Of a stretch of 56,025 nt of DNA, positions 43,479 through 53,100 are shown one piece after another (the first letter of the stretch is position 1; each line of letters starts with the position of its first letter). This DNA is from Isobaculum melis (GTDB lineage Bacteria; Bacillota; Bacilli; Lactobacillales; Carnobacteriaceae), in contig NZ_FOHA01000003.1 of assembly GCF_900111355.1 (NCBI RefSeq), forward strand, positions 137,114 to 193,138, read 5' to 3'. The notes under the pieces are model-generated. The model was not told the origin of the DNA. It was given only the letters and a program-made list of their open reading frames with translations, and did not search any database. A program made the translations under genes and the position numbers.

Positions 43479-44441
43479 ATGTGGAAAACAGTTCTAAGAC
43501 GTGTTCTATTTATGATCCCTCAATTATTCATTTTGAGTATTTTAATCTTTGCACTTGCAAAATTAATGCCAGGGGATCCATTTACAGGGTTAATTACTCC
43601 AGATACAGATCCAAAAACAATTGAAGCTTTAAGAGAAGCAGCTGGTTTAAATGATAGTATTTTGGTTCAGTATGGACGTTGGATAACCAATGCTTTCAAA
43701 GGGGACTTTGGTGTAAGTTATACACATAAAATCGCCGTTTCATCTATTATTGGACAACGTGCAGGTAATACAGTATTCCTATCATTGTTTACTATTATTA
43801 TGACTTATGTCATTGCACTACCTGTTGGTTTATTAGCAGGTCGTTACCAAAACTCAATTTTTGATAAAATTGTTGTAATTTATAACTATATTAGTTATGC
43901 TGTCCCAACATTTGTGTTAGGTCTTGTTATTTTATTCCTTTTTGGTTATCAATTACAATGGTTCCCTACATCTGGTTCAGTGGATGTTGGTGTAACCTCA
44001 GGAACGTTTGCTTACTTTATGAATAAATTGTATCATTTAATTTTACCTGGTTTAACAGGAGCTATTCTAGGAACCGCAACAACCATTCAATACCTTAGAA
44101 ATGAAGTCATTGATGCAAAACAACAAGATTTTGTAAAAACTGCTCGTTCTAAAGGTGTTCCAGTAAGTAAAGTGTATTCAAGACATATTTTTAGAAACTC
44201 AATGTTACCAATCACTTCTAACATTGGAATGGAATTAGTCGCATTAATTAGTGGTTCAATCTTTATCGAAACAATTTTTGCCTATCCAGGTATTGGTCAA
44301 CTGTTCATTCAGTCAATTGGAAGTCGTGACTATAGTGTGATTACAGCACTTGTAATGTTATTCGGTGTCATTACTCTAATTGGTACCCTTGTTTCTGATA
44401 TTCTAATGAGTGTGGTAGATCCACGTATTCGTCTTGACTAA
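43479..44441 (+). CDS. oppB: Oligopeptide ABC transporter permease OppB
   Basis: A 320-residue permease of the OppB/DppB family with six predicted transmembrane helices, the first near residues 10-30. The family start VLRRVLFMIPQLFILSILIF, LMPGDPF and the EAA-type loop (DFVKTARSKGVPVSKVYSRHI) that contacts the ATPases are visible, as is IETIFAYPGIGQLF. It begins three bases after oppF with AGGGAGG-like sequence upstream. Confidence 0.94.
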   Translation: MWKTVLRRVLFMIPQLFILSILIFALAKLMPGDPFTGLITPDTDPKTIEALREAAGLNDSILVQYGRWITNAFKGDFGVSYTHKIAVSSIIGQRAGNTVFLSLFTIIMTYVIALPVGLLAGRYQNSIFDKIVVIYNYISYAVPTFVLGLVILFLFGYQLQWFPTSGSVDVGVTSGTFAYFMNKLYHLILPGLTGAILGTATTIQYLRNEVIDAKQQDFVKTARSKGVPVSKVYSRHIFRNSMLPITSNIGMELVALISGSIFIETIFAYPGIGQLFIQSIGSRDYSVITALVMLFGVITLIGTLVSDILMSVVDPRIRLD

Positions 44442-44476
44442 GAACCTGAAAATGTAGAAAAGGAGTGTGTGCTCAT

Positions 44477-45400
44477 ATGGCGTCAAATCCAAATGTTGAA
44501 GATGTTATTGAAGAGACAGAATTAGATTCTTCTAGTTCAAACCCACCGTTAGGGTTTAAGGTAATTGCTAGAGAATTTTTAAAAGATAAAGTTGCATTAA
44601 CAGCTTTAATCGTTTTAGTAATTTTATTGTTAACCGTATTTATCGGTGCAATGTTTATTGATCAAAAAGAGGTTATGCGTGTAAGTTTATTAAATAAATT
44701 TGCACCACCAAGTTCAGAATTTTTATTAGGTGCTGACTCAGGTGGACGTTCAATTTTAGGTCAGTTATTTCTAGGTGCTCGTAATTCCATTATGATTGGT
44801 TTCTCAATTACAGTGATTACTAGTTTTGTAGGGGTAACATTAGGCTTAATTGCTGGTTATTTTGGTGGAGTGATTGATAACATTATTATGCGTATTGTTG
44901 ATTTTGTTATGATTTTACCAACTTATATGATGATTATTGTATTAATTACAATTGTTCCTAGTTTTACTGTATTTACATTTATTCTTATCATGAGTCTATT
45001 TATGTGGGCTGCTAAAACTAGATTAGTTCGTAGTCGTGCTTTATCTGAATCTAGAAGAGATTATGTAAGTGCTTCTAAAACAATGGGTACAAATAATTTC
45101 GTGATTATGTTTAGAGAAGTTTTACCAAATATTAGTTCAATTATTATTGTCAATATGACATTAAACTTTGCTGCCAATATTGGAATTGAAACAGGACTTA
45201 CTTTCTTAGGCTTTGGCTTACCAGCTTCAACACCTAGTTTAGGGACTTTAGTAAATTATGCAAGATCACCAGAAGTTTTATCTGCAAGACCATGGATTTG
45301 GGTACCTGCATCATTACTAATTTTAGTCTTGATGTTATGTATAAATTACGTTGGCCAAGCCTTAAGACGTGCGGCTGACGCAAAACAACGATTAGGTTAA
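44477..45400 (+). CDS. oppC: Oligopeptide ABC transporter permease OppC
   Basis: A 307-residue permease of the OppC/DppC family that pairs with OppB. A charged cytoplasmic N-terminus (VEDVIEETELD) precedes six predicted helices. Typical motifs are LLGADSGGRSILGQLFLGARNSI, the EAA-type loop RRDYVSASKTMGTNNFVIMF and TFLGFGLPASTPSLGTLV. I choose ATG 44477, 11 bases after AGGAG; the frame also opens at GTG 44465, which overlaps that site. Spacing is slightly long, so start confidence is moderate. Confidence 0.92.
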   Translation: MASNPNVEDVIEETELDSSSSNPPLGFKVIAREFLKDKVALTALIVLVILLLTVFIGAMFIDQKEVMRVSLLNKFAPPSSEFLLGADSGGRSILGQLFLGARNSIMIGFSITVITSFVGVTLGLIAGYFGGVIDNIIMRIVDFVMILPTYMMIIVLITIVPSFTVFTFILIMSLFMWAAKTRLVRSRALSESRRDYVSASKTMGTNNFVIMFREVLPNISSIIIVNMTLNFAANIGIETGLTFLGFGLPASTPSLGTLVNYARSPEVLSARPWIWVPASLLILVLMLCINYVGQALRRAADAKQRLG

Positions 45401-45418
45401 GAAAAAGGAGGAAAAGAA

Positions 45419-47215
45419 ATGAACATGAAGAAAAAAGGAACTTCTTTACTAGTTTCACTTGCAACAGTCTCGTTAGTTCTTGCTGCTTGTGGTGGCGGTA
45501 ATAAGAGTGGTGGTAACGATGCATCAAAAGATAATGGAAAGGAAAACGTTGATAAATCTTTATTTCCAATAGAAACAAGCAATGATAAAGATGCAATTAA
45601 AGGTGGCACATTAAATGTAGCTTTAGTTTCTGATTCTGCTTTTAAAGGGATTTTCAGTCAAGAGTTTAATGATGATGCCTATGATTCAAAGATTTTTCAA
45701 TTTAATGTAGAACCACTATACACTTATGATGATAACTTCGCCATTACAAATGATGGTCCAACAGAAGTTAAGTTTGATGAAAAAGCAAAAACAGCGACCA
45801 TTACAATTAAAGATGGCGTGAAATGGTCAGATGGTGAAGCTTTAAAAGCTGAAGATATTGCTTACACTTATGAAGTAGTTGGCCATAAAGATTATGACGG
45901 TGTTCGCTATGATGAAACCTTCAAAAATATCGTTGGGATGGAAGCTTATCACGAAGGAACTGCTAAAACAATTTCAGGAATTACTATAAAAGACGATCAA
46001 ACAGTCGTTATTGAATATCAAGAAGTTTCTCCAGCAATGTTAAATGCTGGTGGCGGTATTTGGAGTGGTGTATTACCAAAACATAACTTAAAGGATGTTC
46101 CAGTTAAAGAGATGGCTGCATCTGATCAAATTCGTAAAAATCCAGTAACGCTTGGACCTTTCAAAGTGTCAAACATTGTTGCGGGTGAATCAGTAGAGTT
46201 TGTTCCAAATGAACACTACTACAAAGGTAAACCTAAATTAGATAAAGTTGTATTGAAACGTATTCCTTCTGATTCTATTGTTGCAAGTTTAAAAGCTGGT
46301 GAATATGATGTTGCATTATCAATGCCAACTGATATTTACAAATCTTATGAAGATTTAGAGAATACAACCATTTTAGGTCGTGAAGAATTATCATACACTT
46401 ATATTGGTTTTAAATTAGGAACTTTAGATAAAGAAAAAGGTGAAGTTGTTACTGATCCAAAAGCAAAAATGGCAGATGTTAAGTTACGTCAAGCGATGGC
46501 TTATGCAGTGAACAATGATGAAGTTGGAGAAGCCTTCTATTCAGGTTTACGTCAAAATGCGACTACTTTAATCCCACCTGCATTTGCTGGTTATCATGAT
46601 AAAGACCTTAAAGGTTACACACAAGATATCGATAAAGCAAATGAGTTATTAGATGAAGCAGGCTATAAAGATGTTAATGGTGATGGTATTCGTGAAGATA
46701 AAGACGGCAAACCATTTGAAATTAATTTTGCATCAATGTCTGGTGGCGAAGTTGCTGAACCATTAGCACAATACTATATCCAATGTTGGGAAGAAGTTGG
46801 TCTTAAAGTTGTACTTTCAACTGGTAGATTAATTGAATTCAACAGCTTCTACGATAAAGTAAAAGCAGACGATAAAGATATTGATATTTTCCAAGCAGCA
46901 TGGAGCGTAGGTACTGATCCAACTCCTACTGGTTTATATGGAAGAGATTCAGAATTTAACTTCTCACGTTTTGCAACAAAAGATTTAGACAAATTATTAA
47001 AAGATATTACTTCTGAAAAATCATTTGATGAAGAGTACAGAGTGAAAGCATTTACTGCATGGCAAGAATACATGGCGGAAGAACTTCCAGTTATTCCAAC
47101 TCTATATCGCTATGAAACACTTCCAGTAAGTAATCGTGTTAAAAATCTTGACTGGCATTATGGCGCAACTCAATGGCAAAATGTTGAGTTAACTGCAGAA
47201 ACAACTGAAAAATAA
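45419..47215 (+). CDS. oppA: Peptide-binding lipoprotein OppA (copy 1)
   Basis: A 598-residue extracellular peptide-binding protein of the SBP_bac_5 family. The signal peptide ends in lipobox VLAAC followed by a glycine-rich linker, so it is lipid-anchored. Family motifs include IKDGVKWSDGEALKAEDIAYTYE, FKVSNIVAGESVEFVPNEHYY and KLRQAMAYAVN-type sequence. It follows oppC by 18 bases with AAAGGAGG and closes the operon, ending at a terminator. A close paralogue lies directly downstream. Confidence 0.94.
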   Translation: MNMKKKGTSLLVSLATVSLVLAACGGGNKSGGNDASKDNGKENVDKSLFPIETSNDKDAIKGGTLNVALVSDSAFKGIFSQEFNDDAYDSKIFQFNVEPLYTYDDNFAITNDGPTEVKFDEKAKTATITIKDGVKWSDGEALKAEDIAYTYEVVGHKDYDGVRYDETFKNIVGMEAYHEGTAKTISGITIKDDQTVVIEYQEVSPAMLNAGGGIWSGVLPKHNLKDVPVKEMAASDQIRKNPVTLGPFKVSNIVAGESVEFVPNEHYYKGKPKLDKVVLKRIPSDSIVASLKAGEYDVALSMPTDIYKSYEDLENTTILGREELSYTYIGFKLGTLDKEKGEVVTDPKAKMADVKLRQAMAYAVNNDEVGEAFYSGLRQNATTLIPPAFAGYHDKDLKGYTQDIDKANELLDEAGYKDVNGDGIREDKDGKPFEINFASMSGGEVAEPLAQYYIQCWEEVGLKVVLSTGRLIEFNSFYDKVKADDKDIDIFQAAWSVGTDPTPTGLYGRDSEFNFSRFATKDLDKLLKDITSEKSFDEEYRVKAFTAWQEYMAEELPVIPTLYRYETLPVSNRVKNLDWHYGATQWQNVELTAETTEK

Positions 47216-47227
47216 TTGTGATATACG

Positions 47228-47257
47228 AAAGAGCAAACCTTTGTGTTTGCTCTTTTT
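47228..47257 (+). terminator. Terminator after oppA copy 1
   Basis: AAAGAGCAAAC pairs with GTTTGCTCTTT and leads into a T-run. Confidence 0.9.
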
Positions 47258-47293
47258 ATGTTTCTAAATTCTTTAAAATCAACTTATTTGAAG

Positions 47294-47308
47294 AATATTC
47301 AGAAAATT
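47294..47308 (+). promoter_or_regulatory. CodY box at second oppA promoter
   Basis: AATATTCAGAAAATT matches 14 of 15 positions of the CodY consensus AATTTTCWGAAAATT and abuts the -35 box at 47310. CodY binding here would repress the gene when branched-chain amino acids and GTP are plentiful. Confidence 0.65.
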
Positions 47309-47309
47309 C

Positions 47310-47338
47310 TTGCTTTATCTATTCTCTGAGTGTATAAT
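47310..47338 (+). promoter_or_regulatory. Promoter of second oppA
   Basis: TTGCTT (47310-47315), a 17-base spacer and TATAAT (47333-47338). Confidence 0.75.
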
Positions 47339-47344
47339 GAGAGA

Positions 47345-47378
47345 AATCTCATTTAATTCTAATGTATTTAATGAGATT
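47345..47378 (+). promoter_or_regulatory. 5'-end stem-loop in second oppA leader
   Basis: AATCTCATT (47345-47353) and AATGAGATT (47370-47378) are exact inverted repeats starting at the predicted transcription start. The stem-loop lies before the GGAGG at about 47394-47398 and may stabilise the mRNA. Confidence 0.5.
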
Positions 47379-47405
47379 GATTGTTGAATCTTAGGAGGAT
47401 GATTT

Positions 47406-49199
47406 ATGAAAAAGATTGGGAAAAAAGCAATTGTAGCTCTTTTATCAACAACGCTCATTCTAACAGGTTGTGGCGGTGGTAACAAAGATGGGAAAAAAGA
47501 AGATACAAAAAATGTCGATGAAGCAGAGAAAAATAAATTTTCGACGATTGTTGAAAATGATGAGAAAGCAATTGAAGGTGGAACTTTACAAGCAGTAATA
47601 GCTACTGAATCAGCGTTTAAAGGTGTTTTTAGTAATGAATTTCAAGAGGATGCTTTTGATTCTCAATTGAATGATATTGCGTTAGGTGCTCTATTTACAA
47701 CTGATGCAGATTTTAATATTACAAATGATGGTGCAGCTTCCTTAGAACTTGATAAAGAAGCGAAAAAAGCAACGATTAAAATTAATGACAATGTGAAATG
47801 GTCAGATGGAGAACCATTAAAAGCAGAAGATTTGATTTATTCTTATGAAGTAATTGGTCATAAAGATTATACAGGTGTTCGCTATAATGCAGATATGACA
47901 AATATTATCGGAATGGAAGAGTATCATAATGGTAAAGCGGATACTATTTCAGGAATCAAAACAATCAGTGATAAAGAAATTGAAATTTCATTTGAAGAAG
48001 TTTCACCAAGTTTATTAGTAGCTGGTGGTGGTATTTGGAATTCAGCAATGCCAAAACACTATTTGAAAGATGTCGCTATTAAAGACCTACAATCATCAGA
48101 TAAAATTCGTAAAAATCCAGTTGGGTTTGGACCATTTGTGATTACGAATGTGGTACCTGGTGAGTCAATTGAATACTTACCAAATGAGTATTATTACAAA
48201 GGTAAGCCTAAATTGGATAAGATTATTTTAAATCGTGCGATTCCAACTGCTGTAGTTGAAGGACTTAAAGGTGGAAAATATGATGTTGCAATTTTGATGC
48301 CAACAGAAATTTATCCAACCTATGCTGATTTAGAAAATGTAACAGTCTTAGGTCGTGAAGATTTTGCTTATTCTTACCTTGGTTTTAAACAAGGTAAATG
48401 GGATAGCGAAAAAGATGAAGTTGTGACGGATCCAAAAGCCAAAATGGCAGATGTTAAATTACGCCAAGCAATGGGGTATGCGATTGATAAAAAAGCGATT
48501 GGTCAAGAGTACTATAGCAATCTTCGTGTAGAAGCAACTTCATTAATTCCACAACTATTTAAAGATTTCCAAAATGATGATATTAAAGGATTCCCTTATG
48601 ATCCTGAAAAAGCAGAAAAACTATTAGATGAAGCAGGTTATAAAGATGTCGATGGTGATGGCATTCGTGAAGACAAAGATGGCAAGCCACTTGAAATTAA
48701 ATTCCTATCTCGTTCTAATGGTGAAGAAGCAGAAGCTTTATCAGAATACATGATGCAAGAATGGGAAGCAATTGGCTTGAAAGTAACATTATCATCAGGT
48801 CGCCTAGTAGAATTTAATAGCTTCTATGACAAGATTAAAGCGGATGATCCAGATGTAGATGTTTACTTTGGTGCTTGGTCAGTTGGTTCAGATCCAACTC
48901 CGACTGGTCTTTATGGTAGAGATGCTGCCTTTAACTATACTCGTTTTGCATCTAAAGAATTGGATACTTTATTGAAAAATATCGCTTCTTCAAAATCATT
49001 TGATTTAGAATATAAAAATAATGCCTTCAAAGAATGGCAAGAGTATATGATGGATGAAGCTGTTGTCGTTCCAATGCTTAACTACTATGAAGTATTACCT
49101 GTTAATAAACGTGTGAAAGGTTTAGATTGGTCACGTGGTGGTACAAATAGTCTTAGTTGGGAAAAAATTGAACTAACAGCAGAGGAACCATTAAAATAA
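47406..49199 (+). CDS. oppA2: Peptide-binding lipoprotein OppA (copy 2)
   Basis: A 597-residue SBP_bac_5 lipoprotein, collinear with and clearly paralogous to the preceding OppA (shared NVKWSDGEPLKAEDL, YKDVDGDGIREDKDGKP, VEFNSFYDKIKADD and WSVGSDPTPTGLYGRD). Lipobox LILTGC. It probably uses the same OppBCDF permease with different peptide preference. It has its own promoter, a near-perfect CodY box and a 5' stem-loop, so it is controlled separately from copy 1. The symbol is mine for clarity. Confidence 0.92.
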   Translation: MKKIGKKAIVALLSTTLILTGCGGGNKDGKKEDTKNVDEAEKNKFSTIVENDEKAIEGGTLQAVIATESAFKGVFSNEFQEDAFDSQLNDIALGALFTTDADFNITNDGAASLELDKEAKKATIKINDNVKWSDGEPLKAEDLIYSYEVIGHKDYTGVRYNADMTNIIGMEEYHNGKADTISGIKTISDKEIEISFEEVSPSLLVAGGGIWNSAMPKHYLKDVAIKDLQSSDKIRKNPVGFGPFVITNVVPGESIEYLPNEYYYKGKPKLDKIILNRAIPTAVVEGLKGGKYDVAILMPTEIYPTYADLENVTVLGREDFAYSYLGFKQGKWDSEKDEVVTDPKAKMADVKLRQAMGYAIDKKAIGQEYYSNLRVEATSLIPQLFKDFQNDDIKGFPYDPEKAEKLLDEAGYKDVDGDGIREDKDGKPLEIKFLSRSNGEEAEALSEYMMQEWEAIGLKVTLSSGRLVEFNSFYDKIKADDPDVDVYFGAWSVGSDPTPTGLYGRDAAFNYTRFASKELDTLLKNIASSKSFDLEYKNNAFKEWQEYMMDEAVVVPMLNYYEVLPVNKRVKGLDWSRGGTNSLSWEKIELTAEEPLK

Positions 49200-49264
49200 A
49201 GGCTGGGATTTCTCAGTAGAATGAACAGCTGAAGATCCTTTATATAACCTAATCAAGCAAAAAG

Positions 49265-49292
49265 AACATGAGGAAAACCTTGTGTTTTTTTT
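49265..49292 (+). terminator. Terminator after second oppA
   Basis: AACATGAGG pairs with CCTTGTGTT through two G-U pairs around AAAA, followed by a T-run. Confidence 0.75.
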
Positions 49293-49352
49293 GCTTTTAG
49301 TATGAAATAAAGAAAAATAAGGAATAATAGTTTTTTTTATAGAAAAATCAAG

Positions 49353-49358
49353 TATAAT
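49353..49358 (+). promoter_or_regulatory. -10 box upstream of rnc
   Basis: A perfect TATAAT about 43 bases before the rnc start; the -35 region is only a T-run (49331-49336). Confidence 0.5.
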
Positions 49359-49400
49359 GGAAAGGTGTATGATTTTATTTTATTGGAAGGAGGAGAAAAT

Positions 49401-50093
49401 TTGAACGAAAAATTTTTAAAAAGATTAAAAGATGAGTTTGGTATTGTCTTTCAAAATATTTCATTATTGGAACAGGCATTTACCCATTCATCATATGTGA
49501 ATGAGCATAGGGGGAACCGTTTAAGCGACAATGAGCGGATTGAATTTTTAGGCGATGCAGTCTTGGAGCTTACCATTTCAAGATATTTATTTGAGCACTA
49601 TCCTGAAATGTCAGAAGGAAAATTAACACGTTTTCGTGCGACAATTGTTTGTGAAGCCAGTTTTTCACAATTTGCTAAGGAATTAGGCTTTGACAAAGAA
49701 ATACGATTAGGCCGTGGTGAAGAACAAATGAATGGTCGTAAACGTTCTGCATTGCTATGTGACTTGTTTGAGTCTTTTGTTGGTGCACTCTATCTAGATC
49801 AAGGATTAGATGCAGTTTTAGACTTTTTAAAACAATTTGTCTTTCCAAAAATTAAAGCCGGTGCTTTTTCACATGTGATGGATTATAAAACACAATTGCA
49901 AGAATGGTTACAAAAAAATGGTGAAGTTCTGATACAATATCAGATTTTAGAAGAAGTAGGACCTGCTCATGAAAAACAATTCGTTGTGGCCGTGATAGCA
50001 GATGGAAAAGAATTAGCTACTGGAAGTGGCAAAACAAAAAAAGCTGCTGAACAAGCTGCGGCGGAAACAGCACTAAAAAATGAAAAAGTTTGA
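49401..50093 (+). CDS. rnc: Ribonuclease III
   Basis: A 230-residue double-strand-specific endoribonuclease for rRNA and mRNA processing. The signature [14 protein letters not shown] lies at 44-57, with catalytic D52 and the partner acidic residues in [17 protein letters not shown]-terminal dsRNA-binding domain (about 160-230) includes [20 protein letters not shown] choose TTG 49401 because AAGGAGG at 49387-49393 precedes it. The rnc-smc-ftsY order is conserved. Confidence 0.95.
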   Translation: MNEKFLKRLKDEFGIVFQNISLLEQAFTHSSYVNEHRGNRLSDNERIEFLGDAVLELTISRYLFEHYPEMSEGKLTRFRATIVCEASFSQFAKELGFDKEIRLGRGEEQMNGRKRSALLCDLFESFVGALYLDQGLDAVLDFLKQFVFPKIKAGAFSHVMDYKTQLQEWLQKNGEVLIQYQILEEVGPAHEKQFVVAVIADGKELATGSGKTKKAAEQAAAETALKNEKV

Positions 50094-50114
50094 TAGGAAG
50101 GAGTTTGTCTTGCC

Positions 50115-53100
50115 TTGCATTTAAAGAGACTTGAAATATCTGGATTTAAATCTTTTGCAGATAAAACGGTTATTGAGTTTGTACCAGGTGTCACGGCTGT
50201 AGTAGGCCCAAATGGTAGTGGAAAAAGTAATATCACAGAAGCCATTAGATGGGTATTAGGTGAGCAATCAGCTAAAAGTCTACGTGGTGGCAGAATGAAT
50301 GATATCATTTTTGCTGGATCTGAAACAAGAAAGCCCTTGAATATTGCAGAAGTTACACTTGTTTTAGATAATGAAGATCATTTTTTACCTTTAGACTTTT
50401 CTGAAATTAGTATTACCAGAAGACTACATCGTTCTGGCGAAAGCGATTTTTATATGAATAAGCAGGCTTGTCGTTTAAAAGATATTGTTGAGCTATTTAT
50501 GGACTCAGGACTTGGAAGAGAATCTTTTTCAATTATTTCTCAAGGAAAAGTTGAAAGTATTTTTAATAGTAAACCTGAGGAAAGACGTTCAATCTTTGAA
50601 GAAGCAGCAGGTGTGTTAAAGTATAAAACTCGTAAAAAGAAAGCCGAACAAAAGTTATTTGAAACAGAAGATAATTTGAATCGTATTCAGGATATTATTT
50701 ATGAATTAGAAGATCAAATTGAACCTTTAAGAGAACAAAGTACTATTGCAAAGGATTATTTAGAACAAAAAGAAGCCTTAACTAAAGTTGAAACTGCGCT
50801 GTTAGTCACTGAAATTGAAGGCTTAAAGGAAAAATGGCAGGAAAGCGAGCTAGCTGTTACACAGGCAACTGAAGAGTTGGTAGGGGTGACGCAAGCTTTG
50901 AGCAATTTTGAGGCTGAAGCTGAGTCTTTAACTATAGCTAGAAGTCAGGCTGATCAGACCCTTGATGAATTACAAGCCAAATTGTTAACTATGACACAAG
51001 AGCTAGAAAAAACGGAAGGTCAAAAAAATGTTTTATTAGAGCGATCTAAAAATACTGCTGAAAATGAACAACAATTCCAGCAATCAAAAGAAGCCATTTC
51101 TGAAAGAATTGCGCAGTCAAAAGAGCAAGAGGTTGCATTGCGTGCTAAAGTCAGCGCTAAAATTGAGGAGCAAAAAGCAATTGAACAACAATTAACTGAA
51201 GCTGAAAAAGAATTACGCTTCTACAATCAAGACAGTAAAGCGATGATTGAAGAGCTACGCGGGGAATATGTTGAGAAAATGCAGCAACAAACAACGCTGA
51301 AAAATGAACTCACTTTCTTAGAGCGACAATTTACTCAAATGAATGTGAAAAATGAAAAGTCAGATGTAGCCTTACAACAAGTTGTAATGGATCAAAAACA
51401 AGCAGCGGAAAAGTTAGATCAAGTCACAACACAGCTTGAGACAACACAAAGTTTGTTAGTAAAAAAACAAACGGATTACCGCACACATCAAACACAATTT
51501 CAAAAAGCACAGCAACAATTAGCTGAGCAAGAAAAACTTATGTATGATGGGTTAAGAATTTTACAGCAAGCAAAAGCTAGAAAGGATACTTTGGCTGAAT
51601 TAGATGAAGACCATGCAGGTTTTTATCAAGGTGTCCGAGAAATTCTCAAGAATAAGCAAAAAATTGGTGGGATTGTTGGCGCTGTTGCAGAATTAATTGA
51701 AGTCCCTAAAAATATTGAATTAGCCATTGATATTGCATTAGGTGCAGCTGCACAAAATATTGTGGTGAAGGATGAAGCTAGTGGTCGTAAAGCCATTTCT
51801 TACTTAAAAGAAAAACGTTTAGGTCGTGCAACCTTTTTACCGATTACAACAATCAAAAATAGAGCTTTACCTGATAATGTCAGACATGCATTAAAGCAGC
51901 AGGAAAGCTTTGTTGGAGTTGCCAGTGAATTGGTGCGTTTCCAACCAACTGTTCAATCTGTTGTAAGCAATTTATTAGGAACAACAATTATTGCGACTGA
52001 TTTAGTGGGTGCTGGACAATTAGCCAAATTTCTTCAATTTAGATATCGCATTGTAACCCTTGAAGGAGATGTGATGAACCCTGGTGGCTCCATGACTGGT
52101 GGCGCAAGTAAAAAGGGCAATCAAGGCAGTGTATTCGCTCGTAAGAATGAGTTAACCTCATTAACAGAGCAGATTGCTAAGATGACAACTGAAACTACTG
52201 AACGTGAGAAAAATGTGCGTTTAGCCAAACAGCTTGTTAAGAAAGAAGAATTAACCTTAGAAGAACTTCGTGTAGCTGGAGAGGCCATTCGAATTGAAGA
52301 GCAGCAATTAAAATCATTACATGAGCAGTTGGCAGAAAAAGCGGCTCGTTTAGAACGAGAATTAAAAGCGTATCACTTTGAGCATCATGAATCTCAAGAG
52401 GAAGTTGCGCAGTATCATGAACGTAAGCAAGCTGCTGCAGATGAGATGGCGCAAGTTCAACAAGAAATGAGTGAACTGGATCAAAAAATTAAAATGCTAG
52501 CTTCTGAAAGTGAGAGAAGTCAAGAGCTACAAGAAAAAGCGGCAAATGCTGTCTTTGAGTGTAAAGCACAATTAGGTATTGTGAAAGAGCAAAGAGCAAG
52601 TCTCTTGCGAGAAAAAGAAGCAATTGATACACAAATTAGACAAGCAGAAGCTGAACTTGAGATGCTGACGGAGCAATTGAATGCAGTGCTTGAAAATAGA
52701 AATTCTCATCAGTTTACTGAAGAAGAATTAACGATGAAGCTTGAGCAATTAACAACTAGCCGCAGAACAACAGAAATGGCCATTCAAGAACAGCGTGAGA
52801 CAAGAGAAGCCTTACAACAACGTATTTCTGAAATTGATCGCACGATTACAGCTAAAAATAATGAAGAACGTTTACTTTTAGAGCGTAAATCGAAAGCTGA
52901 AATCGCTATGAACCGTTGTGATGTGGATATTGAGAATCGTTTAGATCGCTTAAGAGAAGAATATTATCTCAGCTTTGATGGTGCTAAAACAACAACCAGT
53001 TTGGAAATACCTGTTGATGAAGCCCGTCAAAAAGTTAAATTATTGAAACGTTCAATTGAAGAGCTAGGTACAGTCAATTTAGGTGCGATTGAAGAATTTG

